8,359 nt of DNA from an uncultured Ruminococcus sp. (GCA_902773245.1 CACYDY010000272.1:1-8359); one strand, 5' to 3'; numbered from the stretch's first letter, positions 1 through 7,139 are shown. Translations and numbers: made by a program. The notes: generated by a model not told the origin, from the sequence alone.

Positions 1-16
1 CAGTGCCTTTTTTCAT
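1..16 (-). CDS. Possible first codons of a further gene (cut by window edge)
   Basis: An ATG at 14-16 on the minus strand opens a frame reading M-K-K-G-T before the window ends, 39 bases after the stop of the DUF4832 gene. Lys-Lys after Met fits the start of a signal peptide, as in the neighbouring gene (MKKI). However, only five codons are visible and the bases upstream hold no good ribosome binding site (only a weak GAG inside an AT-rich stretch). No function can be given, and the call may be chance. Confidence 0.2.
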
Positions 17-55
17 TATTAATAATCTCAGTTTTTATTTATCAACAAAATATAC

Positions 56-1849
56 TCAGTTAACAGTGATTTTGCCAAGATAGTTACCGCATACGGCAGG
101 ATTATATATAATGTTCACCGTGCCGGCACCTACAGTGAAGGTTGAAGCCTGAACCTGGTTTGTAAATTGTCCTGAATTTGCGAAACGTATACAGCCTGCT
201 TCATTTGTGTTTCTGTTGGGATTTTCAGAAGCTATGCGGAGATATACTTCATAATCTCCCGAAGGAATGTCCTCAGGCAGCGACAGGCACATATCGTAAT
301 CGTTAGACGAACCGCCTACCCATGATGACGCATTCATGTCTGTACGTAAAACATACATATTGTCACCGTTTGAATTATCCGAAAGAATTATCTCAGTAAC
401 TTTGTCGCTTGAAATGTTTGAAAATCCCGTATTATCTATTTTTCCTTTAAGAGTAAGCAACCCGCCTTTAGCAACCTTTTCAGTAAGATAAGACTCTTTA
501 AGAACCAACCTGTAACCAAGATGATCTTCAAAAAATGCTGCAACCGTTTTACCTTTATAAGCAGTCAGATCTGCCGAAACATTGGCATCTGTGCTTAGTT
601 TGGAAAGAAGTTCATCGCCAACAGTAGCCGATGCCCAACCACCGTAATAATACTTTACAGAAGTGCTGTTTACGATTTCAGTGTTGTATGTCATTCCCGA
701 ACCAAGCTCACTGCACCATGTTGCGTACTGAGCAGCCATATTCTTTGCCTCATCGTTGCTGCTGTAAGAACGCGTACTATAACCGCCATTTTTATACTTT
801 CCTGTTTCTGCATATGCTGCGTTTCCTCCATGATAGTATGTTAAATGTGTTTTATAAAACTCGGGTATAGCATTCAACGGAAGCCAGGTTGTCCGTTCCG
901 TTCTAAACTCGCCTGCTGCACTGGAAAATTCACCGCCATAAACAGCGCTTGCCGATTGATGATTTACAAAGGAGACATATTTACTTCTTGATATGATGTA
1001 GAATGTACCGCCATCGTTTTCATCCTGTATCATAGCATCGTCATAAATACCGATCCTGGTAAAAATTTCATCATCAAAAGTATATTCATAACAGTTAGTT
1101 CTGGTGATCTGTTCAGGATAGGCAATTCCGTTAACCGTCTTATTCTTATACTTTGAAGAGTATACATCGGAATAATTAACATAGTTAATATACTCATCGA
1201 GTGTTCTGACGCCGACAGGAATAGTATCCGGAAGCAAAGTGAGCCATTTGTGGAGAATTTGAATTTTATTATTATCTCCAACATATCTTCCGTGGTGCAT
1301 TTCACCCCACTGACCGGCCATACCGCATTCGATTCCGGCAACAATATCAGGATACTTGCAAATTACCGATGCAAGCTGTTCCTGATGCTTTTGTAGCATC
1401 GCAAAAGTAGCAGGTTCCGGACTTTCGGTATTATTATCAGTTGTATAACAAGCACGAATGATACATGAACCACCGTTTTTACGCAGAGCAGCGAGTGAAC
1501 TGTCAAACCATTTCAAAAACCAATCATCGATCGGAGCGTCCGTGCCGCCATTTCCCGAACTCCAGCGTGATAATTCAATGTAATAGAACTGAAATCCGGT
1601 AACAGCAGAACCACTCAGCGGAGCAGATGAAGAATTCAAATTTTTAGTATTAATTACATCTGAAGAAATCGTAAATCCGCAGTCGGACTGATTAATACGA
1701 CCAACAAACTCGTTATAAGAGATATCCTGCTTTTTGAGATTATCGGCTGCTGATGTATTTAATGAAGTACTCATTATCGAATTAACAGACATCAAAGCCA
1801 AAGCCAACACACCGACAATCGCAGAAGCAGCTGTGATAATTTTTTTCAT
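56..1849 (-). CDS. Secreted DUF4874/DUF4832 protein, glycoside-hydrolase-like
   Basis: This 597-residue protein starts with a signal peptide (MKKIITAASAIVGVLALALM, cleavage probably near residues 29-35), so it is exported. Residues of about 50-220 look like DUF4874: the region contains GIECGMAGQWGEMHHGRY at 172-189, which matches the 'GxxGxWGEWH' core of that family. Residues of about 250-575 look like DUF4832, with RIGIYDDAM...GGTF (265-283), YGGEF (304-308) and HLGYRLVLK (443-451). These paired domains are thought to form a glycoside-hydrolase-like barrel plus beta-sandwich, but no substrate is established. E183 of the WGE motif is a candidate active-site residue by analogy only. The usual opening NPxRGF motif is degenerate here (NQSDCGF, 53-59). 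There is no dockerin, LPXTG or transmembrane anchor. A good ribosome binding site (AAAGGCGGTT, 1858-1867) lies 8 bases before the start. A terminator separates it from the upstream large gene, so it may be transcribed from its own weak promoter or by read-through. Confidence 0.85.
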   Translation of the reverse strand: MKKIITAASAIVGVLALALMSVNSIMSTSLNTSAADNLKKQDISYNEFVGRINQSDCGFTISSDVINTKNLNSSSAPLSGSAVTGFQFYYIELSRWSSGNGGTDAPIDDWFLKWFDSSLAALRKNGGSCIIRACYTTDNNTESPEPATFAMLQKHQEQLASVICKYPDIVAGIECGMAGQWGEMHHGRYVGDNNKIQILHKWLTLLPDTIPVGVRTLDEYINYVNYSDVYSSKYKNKTVNGIAYPEQITRTNCYEYTFDDEIFTRIGIYDDAMIQDENDGGTFYIISRSKYVSFVNHQSASAVYGGEFSSAAGEFRTERTTWLPLNAIPEFYKTHLTYYHGGNAAYAETGKYKNGGYSTRSYSSNDEAKNMAAQYATWCSELGSGMTYNTEIVNSTSVKYYYGGWASATVGDELLSKLSTDANVSADLTAYKGKTVAAFFEDHLGYRLVLKESYLTEKVAKGGLLTLKGKIDNTGFSNISSDKVTEIILSDNSNGDNMYVLRTDMNASSWVGGSSNDYDMCLSLPEDIPSGDYEVYLRIASENPNRNTNEAGCIRFANSGQFTNQVQASTFTVGAGTVNIIYNPAVCGNYLGKITVN

Positions 1850-1974
1850 TATTATTTAACCGCCTTTCCGAAAAATCATTATTTTAACCAACAATAATGG
1901 TGATCAAAACAATAAAATCAACATTAAAATGTACCGGACACCAAACAGAGTTTAGCTGTCCGGTACAAAATCAG
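1850..1974 (-). other. Intergenic region between large secreted gene and DUF4832 gene
   Basis: It contains the terminator of the large gene at its upstream end and the ribosome binding site of the DUF4832 gene at its downstream end. Between them the minus strand is very AT-rich. It offers only poor promoter candidates, for example TTGATC followed after 17 bases by AAATAA. I see no gene here. Confidence 0.5.
1925..1967 (-). terminator. Rho-independent terminator after the 1287-residue protein gene
   Basis: An 11-bp perfect stem is formed by 1930-1940 and 1957-1967 (core GTACCGGACA / TGTCCGGTAC). The 16-base loop can itself fold a short AAAC/GTTT stem. On the minus strand the stem is followed at once by TTTTAAT and further T-rich sequence, as expected of an intrinsic terminator. 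On the plus strand it is followed by AAAATC, so it should act only on minus-strand transcripts. It begins 7 bases after the stop codon. Confidence 0.85.
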
Positions 1975-4900
1975 TTATTCGCCTAAATTAATATACGGAA
2001 TGTAATTGTCGCTGATGATCCAATCTCCGCCGTTCTTAACAGCTGCAAAAGTGAGAATGGCAGCATTAGCCCCGGTGCCGAAAGCACTTTCCACCGTAAA
2101 TGCGTTCGAGAACTGAATTCTGTTCTTATTATTGAGCTTGATCTTATAGCTCTCAACATTGACAGAGGCTTCGTCGGATACAACTTCATAATTATCAGCA
2201 ACGATCTGAGCCTTATCATCGGTTCTTACCGTAACAATTTCAATATTGCGGCCGATAATTGCCGAATCACTCTCGAGCAAATTCTCAATTGATTGCTTAA
2301 GAGCAGTGATATCGATTTCGGAAAGATGATTTTCCCAGTCGGAGTTTTCGGTTGATTTTAATCTTACATAGATAATTGCCGCATTGGAAATTTCATCACA
2401 GTCAAAAGTGTTCATAACGGTATTTGTTTTGATTTTCTCAATCGAATTACCGTCAACAATATCGATGAATCTTTCTGTATCATTTTTTGTAACAGTAACA
2501 GTCGGAACGGTATCCAAAGAGCTGTCACTTTGTTTGTATGCAGCTGTAATATATGTGTTATTGGTAATTTTGCCGGTGAAGCTTAGATCGGAAGAAATTT
2601 TGATCGGAGTTGCTGATGAACAATCGTACCAGCCGTCAAAAATATATTTTTTAGCGGATTCATCGGTGAACGATTTTACAGCTGTAGGCATCTGAGCATT
2701 GCCATAGTATTCCGAAAGCATAAAATGAGATAAATATCCGCTGTTGCTGTAATCTGCTTCTAAGGCAAGATTCATGTTGTAGAATACATCGTAAACAGGA
2801 TTTGATGTATTGGATATCGCATAAAGATTCTTGGCTGTGTCAATAATCTCTGCCGAAGGATCGTCAACGCTTTTCGCAAATGACATTTCGACATGATAAA
2901 TCCTTGGATTATTAAATCCGTGAACGATTACCTTTGTAACGGAATTCGGATCATCATATGCGTCAGATTCGCTGATCTCCTGATCACCATTAAAGTACTG
3001 CACCCAATTTTCAGAGCTGCCTACATTGCCGTAACAGTCGGTGTGGAATTGAAGTGCAGAATCTTCGTAACAGTCACCGTAGGTCTTGTATTGAGCTATT
3101 CCGAAAGAATCTCTTTCTGTTTTTCCGTTGCTGTCGGTTTTTGGAGCGTGATAGTTAAACTGCTCTTTTATTCCCTGAAGAGCCTTTTCCTGCGACATAT
3201 AGAAATAATACTCGCTCATCAGATTCATGTTCTTTTGCAGTTTTTTATTCTTAACCGAATCATAAGCATCAACCACAGTTTGGGCGATTCCCGACTCGGA
3301 AATTGCCTGAGTTACGGCAACGGTTTGTTCCGAAGATGAGATTTCCGTCTGATCATCGGGATCACTCGGGTAGAATTTAAACTCTACCAACAATTCCGTG
3401 TTGACGGGCTGCTCTCCTGGAACGATAACTTCACACTGAACAGTGTTGCTCTTTGCTCCGACATCACCGAAAGAAGCCCACGCAGAAACAGTATATGTGC
3501 CCGGTGCGGTAGGAATAAACTGATTATTGGAAACAGGATATGTATTTCCCTTCTGATCGGTTACTTCATAAACAATAGTGTAGCTTTCCTGACCTGCCGT
3601 TTTTCCGTTGCAGTCTTCCGCTTGTACAGAAAGCTGAACGGGGCTGTCTTTTTCGGGTTCTTCAGTAAGACAGGAAACAGATTTCAGGTTCATAGGTTGA
3701 ATCAACTTTTTCAAGTTGTTTCCGTAGCTTAGTGAGTAATAACTGTAACAAGCTCCGTCTATCAATTCACCCTTTGGAATACTAAATCCGTAACAGCCGC
3801 TGTCGGTAGTTCCGTCTGCATTTACGGGTGCGCCGATTATCACGGCTGAACGTTTGTCTGTTTTATACATTCTGACATGGAAAGTACTGTCAGAATAGAA
3901 TGGAGTTGTACTATTCAATTCATAGAGATCACGTGCGTCCTTAAAAATAGCAACCGGATCTAATTTAACTCCATCGGCAACCACATTTATAGCTTCAGCA
4001 TCTGTTCCCCAGTGGGTAGCTACCGCAGCATAGAAATAAACTTCTTTCTTTTCCTCAAACACAGCCTTCGCAGTGACAGAACTCTCCGGCATTATTGCCG
4101 TATATTGAGATTTCTCTGTCATGTCATCGATTTTTTCTTCACCGTTTATGGTGAATGATGTCAGAACATAACCGTCGTCGGGGGTAATATTGATCGTATA
4201 TTCTTCTCCCACGCCAACTTTTTCGCTTGACGGTACTATTGCACCATGTTCGGACTGTTCGCATATGAGTTTATATACAACCTTGTAGCGTGCGATGATA
4301 GTTTCGTTGTCAGCTGTCGGATAGAATGTTGTTTCGGGTGAAGCAGCATTTTCAAATGTACCCGTTGAGTTTTCTGTGACCCATTCAATGAATCCGTATT
4401 CCCTGTCATTCTCAACGACCGAAGCAACAGCCGATACAGCCGCACCTGAGGGCAGTTCAACGCCATTTTCGGGAGTAACGGAAGGTGTGCTTCCCGAATA
4501 ATCAACATATTGAGATGTACTGTTGCCGGACATTGCCTTTGCGGAAAATCCGTCATACCTTAAAGTGTAGTACACGAAAGGATCATCCGGATCGGAATTA
4601 TCAAACCAGATCGTAACCTTGCCCGAATCAGCATTTTGATCATTAAAATAAATACCGCCATCGCAGTTTGCAGCGTATTCAACAGAAACGGCATCGCCGG
4701 GTTTCGTATTTGTTAAAACGGTATTTTCAGCCGGAGCATAATACTTACCGCTTGCCATTGCAGGATATTTAGTACCCTCTCTGATCATAAAATAATACGG
4801 AGAACCGTTTGGAGCAGTAAGATCCGCTATTGTAGAATTGGTCACAAAGCGATAAAGGCCGTCCTGTTCGGTTTTGCTCAGCTCAATGTTAGTTGATGAG

Positions 4901-5838
4901 GTTGACCAACCTGTATTGTTTACACTGACTGTGTTGTCCGAACCATCTTTGCAAATAAATCTTCCTTCCAGGTAGAGTGCCTTGTTCTCATCGGGTGTGA
5001 TGTCGGATTTAACAGCCTGCGCATAAACTTCGCCTGTGTATTTATCAACCGAAACTGTAATTCTGTTACAATTTTCGGTATCCTTTACAGAAGCGGTGTA
5101 TTTTTCCGAGCCATCCGATTTGATCAATGAAATTCCTCTGTTTTCGGATTCGGCTATTTGATATGAAAGTAAAGAATCGGCCGAATCTCCGTCATAAAGG
5201 AAAGACATTTCGACGGATGTGGTATCGAAAGAATATGTATACAGTCTTGTATTCTCGGCGTCCTCCGTCATGTCATAAACCGAAAAATCAGAGCTTTCCT
5301 TTGTTTTTGCCACAATCTGGAGAGCGGAAGAAAACTTCGGTGCCGCAGTTCCGGCTGTACCCGAAACACCATACACAACGCCTGATGTTTTGTCCACTCT
5401 GATATCAATTTCTTTCCCTGCAAAAGGAGAATTGGAAATCTTTACGTTTTTATAAGTTTTACCGCTGATATTTTCAAATTGCACATTGATATTTTTATCA
5501 TTGGAAGAATCTAATCCCGCATAATCGGAAAAATCTCCGCTGCTTTTATCGTAAACATAAACCTGAGCCGAAGCAGAATCAATTGTGCAGTAATAATAGT
5601 CCTGCGATTCATTCATGGTAAAATCTCTTTGCCATGAATCATATGGTACATAATAGCGAATACGCGGCGTTTTGCTGACCGCAGCTCCCGATGAAGCGGT
5701 TGTTTTATCGGGACTGCTTTGGGAAACTGTTTCCGCAGCAACGGACAGCGAGTCGACCAATGCCGTTGGAATTATCAACGCAGCCACGAGTAAAACCGAC
5801 AGCAGGAGTTTTCCCGAATCGATCATTTTAGCTTTCAT
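1975..5838 (-). CDS. Large secreted multidomain beta-rich protein with InlB-type repeats
   Basis: I chose the ATG at 5838 (1287 residues) because GGAGGT (5846-5851) lies 7 bases upstream. The frame is also open from 5853, but that ATG overlaps this ribosome binding site. Residues 1-35 form a signal peptide (hydrophobic 11-27, SVAA then E), followed by a Ser/Thr-rich linker. Two related N-terminal modules end in VDKTSGVVYGV (about 148-158) and VDKYTGEVYAQ (about 264-274). Residues of about 425-594 carry two tandem repeats of the divergent InlB B-repeat type (VGVGEEYTINITPDDGYVL, about 541-559, is diagnostic). An Ig-like or PKD-like module lies at about 731-806 (APGTYTVSAWASFGD), and a third B-repeat-like unit (YIFDGWYD...YITAAYK) at about 1065-1102. 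The rest is not recognised. No catalytic motif, dockerin, LPXTG or C-terminal membrane segment is seen, so the role is probably binding or structural, and how it is retained is unknown. It follows the 46-residue peptide gene by 56 bases and is probably cotranscribed with it. Confidence 0.85.
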   Translation of the reverse strand: MKAKMIDSGKLLLSVLLVAALIIPTALVDSLSVAAETVSQSSPDKTTASSGAAVSKTPRIRYYVPYDSWQRDFTMNESQDYYYCTIDSASAQVYVYDKSSGDFSDYAGLDSSNDKNINVQFENISGKTYKNVKISNSPFAGKEIDIRVDKTSGVVYGVSGTAGTAAPKFSSALQIVAKTKESSDFSVYDMTEDAENTRLYTYSFDTTSVEMSFLYDGDSADSLLSYQIAESENRGISLIKSDGSEKYTASVKDTENCNRITVSVDKYTGEVYAQAVKSDITPDENKALYLEGRFICKDGSDNTVSVNNTGWSTSSTNIELSKTEQDGLYRFVTNSTIADLTAPNGSPYYFMIREGTKYPAMASGKYYAPAENTVLTNTKPGDAVSVEYAANCDGGIYFNDQNADSGKVTIWFDNSDPDDPFVYYTLRYDGFSAKAMSGNSTSQYVDYSGSTPSVTPENGVELPSGAAVSAVASVVENDREYGFIEWVTENSTGTFENAASPETTFYPTADNETIIARYKVVYKLICEQSEHGAIVPSSEKVGVGEEYTINITPDDGYVLTSFTINGEEKIDDMTEKSQYTAIMPESSVTAKAVFEEKKEVYFYAAVATHWGTDAEAINVVADGVKLDPVAIFKDARDLYELNSTTPFYSDSTFHVRMYKTDKRSAVIIGAPVNADGTTDSGCYGFSIPKGELIDGACYSYYSLSYGNNLKKLIQPMNLKSVSCLTEEPEKDSPVQLSVQAEDCNGKTAGQESYTIVYEVTDQKGNTYPVSNNQFIPTAPGTYTVSAWASFGDVGAKSNTVQCEVIVPGEQPVNTELLVEFKFYPSDPDDQTEISSSEQTVAVTQAISESGIAQTVVDAYDSVKNKKLQKNMNLMSEYYFYMSQEKALQGIKEQFNYHAPKTDSNGKTERDSFGIAQYKTYGDCYEDSALQFHTDCYGNVGSSENWVQYFNGDQEISESDAYDDPNSVTKVIVHGFNNPRIYHVEMSFAKSVDDPSAEIIDTAKNLYAISNTSNPVYDVFYNMNLALEADYSNSGYLSHFMLSEYYGNAQMPTAVKSFTDESAKKYIFDGWYDCSSATPIKISSDLSFTGKITNNTYITAAYKQSDSSLDTVPTVTVTKNDTERFIDIVDGNSIEKIKTNTVMNTFDCDEISNAAIIYVRLKSTENSDWENHLSEIDITALKQSIENLLESDSAIIGRNIEIVTVRTDDKAQIVADNYEVVSDEASVNVESYKIKLNNKNRIQFSNAFTVESAFGTGANAAILTFAAVKNGGDWIISDNYIPYINLGE

Positions 5839-5845
5839 AAGCATA

Positions 5846-5851
5846 ACCTCC
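5846..5851 (-). promoter_or_regulatory. Ribosome binding site that fixes the start of the large protein
   Basis: GGAGGT on the minus strand sits 7 bases before the ATG at 5838. Two other in-frame ATG codons are unsuitable: the one at 5853 overlaps the site and the one at 5844 starts only one base after it. The annotated protein should therefore begin MKAKMIDSGK. Confidence 0.75.
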
Positions 5852-5894
5852 ATAAATTGTAAGAATCATTTCTGATTTTGTAAATAAACTAAGA

Positions 5895-6035
5895 TCAAAA
5901 ACCTATAATATCCGAAAGATCCTTGCCTTTAATGGTATTGAGGTTATCTTCCAGCTGATTTGTCGGAGAAGTTGCAATGACATCTTCCTCGTCAAATTCA
6001 ATAATTTCCATTGTTGGCGAAACATACTTTTCCAT
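5895..6035 (-). CDS. 46-residue acidic leader-like peptide, possible RiPP-type precursor
   Basis: A short frame reads MEKYVSPTMEIIEFDEEDV for residues 1-19 and ends KDLSDIIGF. It is strongly supported as a gene: AAGGGAGG (6043-6050) lies 7 bases before the ATG, a near-consensus promoter lies upstream, and it precedes the large secreted gene by 56 bases. The peptide is acidic (11 Asp/Glu against 3 Lys) and has no cysteine, no signal peptide and no double-glycine motif. Y4-x-x-P7 near the N-terminus resembles the YxxP motif by which lasso-peptide leaders bind their recognition (RRE) protein. From memory, short proteins with a similar YxxP-xx-E-I-I-E-F / EDVI-x-TS opening are common and unnamed in gut Clostridia. 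If it is a precursor, residues of about 23-46 would be the core. No modification enzyme is in the window. Alternatives are a small regulator or a chaperone-like partner of the large protein. It is real as a gene with good confidence; its function is unknown. Confidence 0.75.
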   Translation of the reverse strand: MEKYVSPTMEIIEFDEEDVIATSPTNQLEDNLNTIKGKDLSDIIGF

Positions 6036-6042
6036 GCATAAG

Positions 6043-6050
6043 CCTCCCTT
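6043..6050 (-). promoter_or_regulatory. Ribosome binding site of the 46-residue peptide gene
   Basis: AAGGGAGG on the minus strand is a strong Shine-Dalgarno sequence 7 bases before the ATG at 6035. An out-of-frame ATG at 6039 lies only 3 bases from it and is unlikely to be used. The strength of this site is a main argument that so short a frame is translated. Confidence 0.75.
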
Positions 6051-6126
6051 CATAAAAAATCAAGATTTTGAATAATCAGATGAAAAATGACATTTATCCT
6101 GCACAAAAATATAAATACATATTTAA

Positions 6127-6155
6127 ATTATATATCATTCTTAACGGCACGTCAA
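6127..6155 (-). promoter_or_regulatory. SigA-type promoter for the peptide and large-protein genes
   Basis: On the minus strand TTGACG (6150-6155) and TATAAT (6127-6132) are separated by exactly 17 bases: five of six and six of six consensus positions with ideal spacing. Transcription would start near 6120, giving a leader of about 85 bases before the peptide ATG. No other promoter of this quality lies between the peptide and the large gene, so both are probably read from it. Confidence 0.82.
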
Positions 6156-6277
6156 TATTTTTCTAAAAAAACCACTAAAACCTATCATATATTTTCATTT
6201 TACAAAAGTCCGATCGTATAATGCTATAAATTGAATTATTACATGAAATTGATTTTAGTTTTAGACTTAATTGGGAC

Positions 6278-6306
6278 TTGACTTCAAAAGAACTGTGTTT
6301 TATAAT
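6278..6306 (+). promoter_or_regulatory. SigA-type promoter for the LRR-dockerin gene
   Basis: TTGACT (6278-6283) and TATAAT (6301-6306) are separated by 17 bases, five of six and six of six consensus positions. The predicted start is near 6313, about 41 bases before the ATG at 6354. It is divergent from the peptide promoter. Confidence 0.85.
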
Positions 6307-6338
6307 ATGTTATATACAGCCATTTTGTTTCCTGATGA

Positions 6339-6344
6339 GAGGTG
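6339..6344 (+). promoter_or_regulatory. Ribosome binding site that fixes the start of the LRR-dockerin gene
   Basis: GAGGTG lies 9 bases before the ATG at 6354. An in-frame GTG at 6342-6344 is part of this site itself and so cannot sensibly be the start codon. The protein therefore begins MNSSLKKIF, directly at its signal peptide. Confidence 0.7.
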
Positions 6345-6353
6345 TATAATAAA

Positions 6354-7052
6354 ATGAACAGCAGCTTGAAAAAAATATTTGCGATAATTCCGGTCATAAC
6401 CGCAATGCTGATGACAACCGTATTTTCGGCTTCTGCTAACTTAATTGGCGAAGACGGATTCTATTATTCGCTGACCGATTCCGATCATGCTTCGTTGGAA
6501 AGCTACCACGGCAGCGGGTCTGTTATTCAGATTCCTTCCGTAATATATTCTCACGAAGTAAATTCTATTTCCGATTATGCTTTTTTAAGAAATCAAACAA
6601 TAACCGAGGTTACATTGCCAAGTACCATAAAGACCATCGGCAACAGTTCTTTTAATTACTGTTCGAATCTGCAAAAAATTGTGATCCCTGACAGTGTTTC
6701 GAAAATAGGCAGAAATGCCTTTTCAAACTGCGGGAGCTTAACGATCTATTGCAATACAGGATCATTTGCCGAAACATATGCTATTAAAAACAACCTTCCT
6801 GTTTCAACAAATAATTCCGCAAATAACTCGGCCGTCATCGGAGATGTGGACGGTGATAATGAGATATCCTCTTACGATAGTCTTCTTGTTCTCAGGTATT
6901 CCGTAGGTTTGGAAAATTTTACCGAGAATCAAAAATACGTAAGTGATGTTAACGAAGATAACAGTATAGACAGCTTTGACAGTTTAGTTATTCTTCGCTG
7001 CAGTGTTGGAATAGATGTTTCTCAGTATAAAATAGGTTCGCAAACCAAATAA
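6354..7052 (+). CDS. Secreted BspA-type leucine-rich-repeat protein with C-terminal dockerin
   Basis: The protein has 232 residues. Residues 1-28 are a signal peptide (MNSSLKKIFAIIPVITAMLM, cleavage near SASA). Residues of about 30-150 are a short LRR_5/BspA-type repeat array: 'ITEVTLPSTIKTIGNSSFNYC' type units at about 70-126 show the I-x-x-I-x-I-P-x-x-V/I-x-x-I-G-x-x-A/S-F pattern, ending in a typical cap (TYAIKNNLPV). After a short Asn/Ser linker, residues of about 161-221 form a type I dockerin with two calcium loops, D164-x-D166-x-D168 with D175 and D198-x-N200-x-D202 with D209. The dockerin would attach the protein to a cohesin, and the LRR part is likely a protein-binding or glycan-binding surface with no catalysis visible. 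It is a single-gene unit with its own promoter and terminator, inserted opposite to the surrounding minus-strand genes. The start is chosen from the ribosome binding site at 6339-6344. Confidence 0.88.
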   Translation: MNSSLKKIFAIIPVITAMLMTTVFSASANLIGEDGFYYSLTDSDHASLESYHGSGSVIQIPSVIYSHEVNSISDYAFLRNQTITEVTLPSTIKTIGNSSFNYCSNLQKIVIPDSVSKIGRNAFSNCGSLTIYCNTGSFAETYAIKNNLPVSTNNSANNSAVIGDVDGDNEISSYDSLLVLRYSVGLENFTENQKYVSDVNEDNSIDSFDSLVILRCSVGIDVSQYKIGSQTK

Positions 7053-7069
7053 CTTCATAACAAAATTTT

Positions 7070-7112
7070 AGGGGGAAACCTTTGTCAAAAGATAAAGGCT
7101 TCTCCCCTTTTT
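7070..7112 (+). terminator. Rho-independent terminator after the LRR-dockerin gene
   Basis: The G-rich arm GGGG...CCTTT (7071-7083) pairs with AAAGG...CCCC (7094-7107), with small internal mismatches, and is followed by five T (7108-7112). It begins 18 bases after the stop codon. The opposite strand has a weaker T run after the stem, so it might also help stop transcripts arriving from the convergent peptidase gene. Confidence 0.8.
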
Positions 7113-7139
7113 GGTGTTAATTGAATGAACGCTGAACTC

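Larger units (their letters stand above)
6036..6353. other. Divergent regulatory intergenic region
   Basis: These 318 bases separate the peptide gene (minus) from the LRR-dockerin gene (plus). They hold two outward-facing near-consensus promoters whose -35 boxes are 122 bases apart, an approximately 85-base 5' leader for the peptide transcript and an approximately 41-base leader for the LRR gene. The middle (about 6156-6277) is AT-rich and contains CGATCG at 6211-6216. I see no long operator palindrome, riboswitch fold or additional gene. Confidence 0.7.

Noticed and set aside
1030..1344. Minus-strand frame inside the DUF4832 gene
   Set aside because: It is a different frame of a well-supported gene, with no domain or start signals.
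2893..3339. Open frame of 148 codons on the plus strand
   Set aside because: It lies wholly antisense to the large secreted gene, has no ribosome binding site and gives a low-complexity hydrophobic translation typical of a shadow frame.
5672..5875. Plus-strand open frame over the start of the large gene
   Set aside because: It is the reverse complement of the signal peptide and linker region and has no own initiation signals.
5864..5877. Small hairpin (AATCA / TGATT) between the peptide and large-protein genes
   Set aside because: Only five mostly A-T pairs and no T tract; expected by chance in such AT-rich sequence.
5895..6035. Calling the 46-residue peptide a lasso-peptide precursor
   Set aside because: YxxP is present and an S23 to E29/D30 ring is conceivable, but the rest of the lasso leader pattern (conserved Gly, Thr at the penultimate leader position) is not met and no B or C proteins are visible.
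6211..6216. CGATCG palindrome in the divergent promoter region
   Set aside because: A six-base palindrome is too short to call an operator and is not repeated nearby.
6217..6222. Second TATAAT on the plus strand upstream of the LRR-dockerin promoter
   Set aside because: There is no acceptable -35 box 16-18 bases upstream and the promoter at 6278-6306 is far better.
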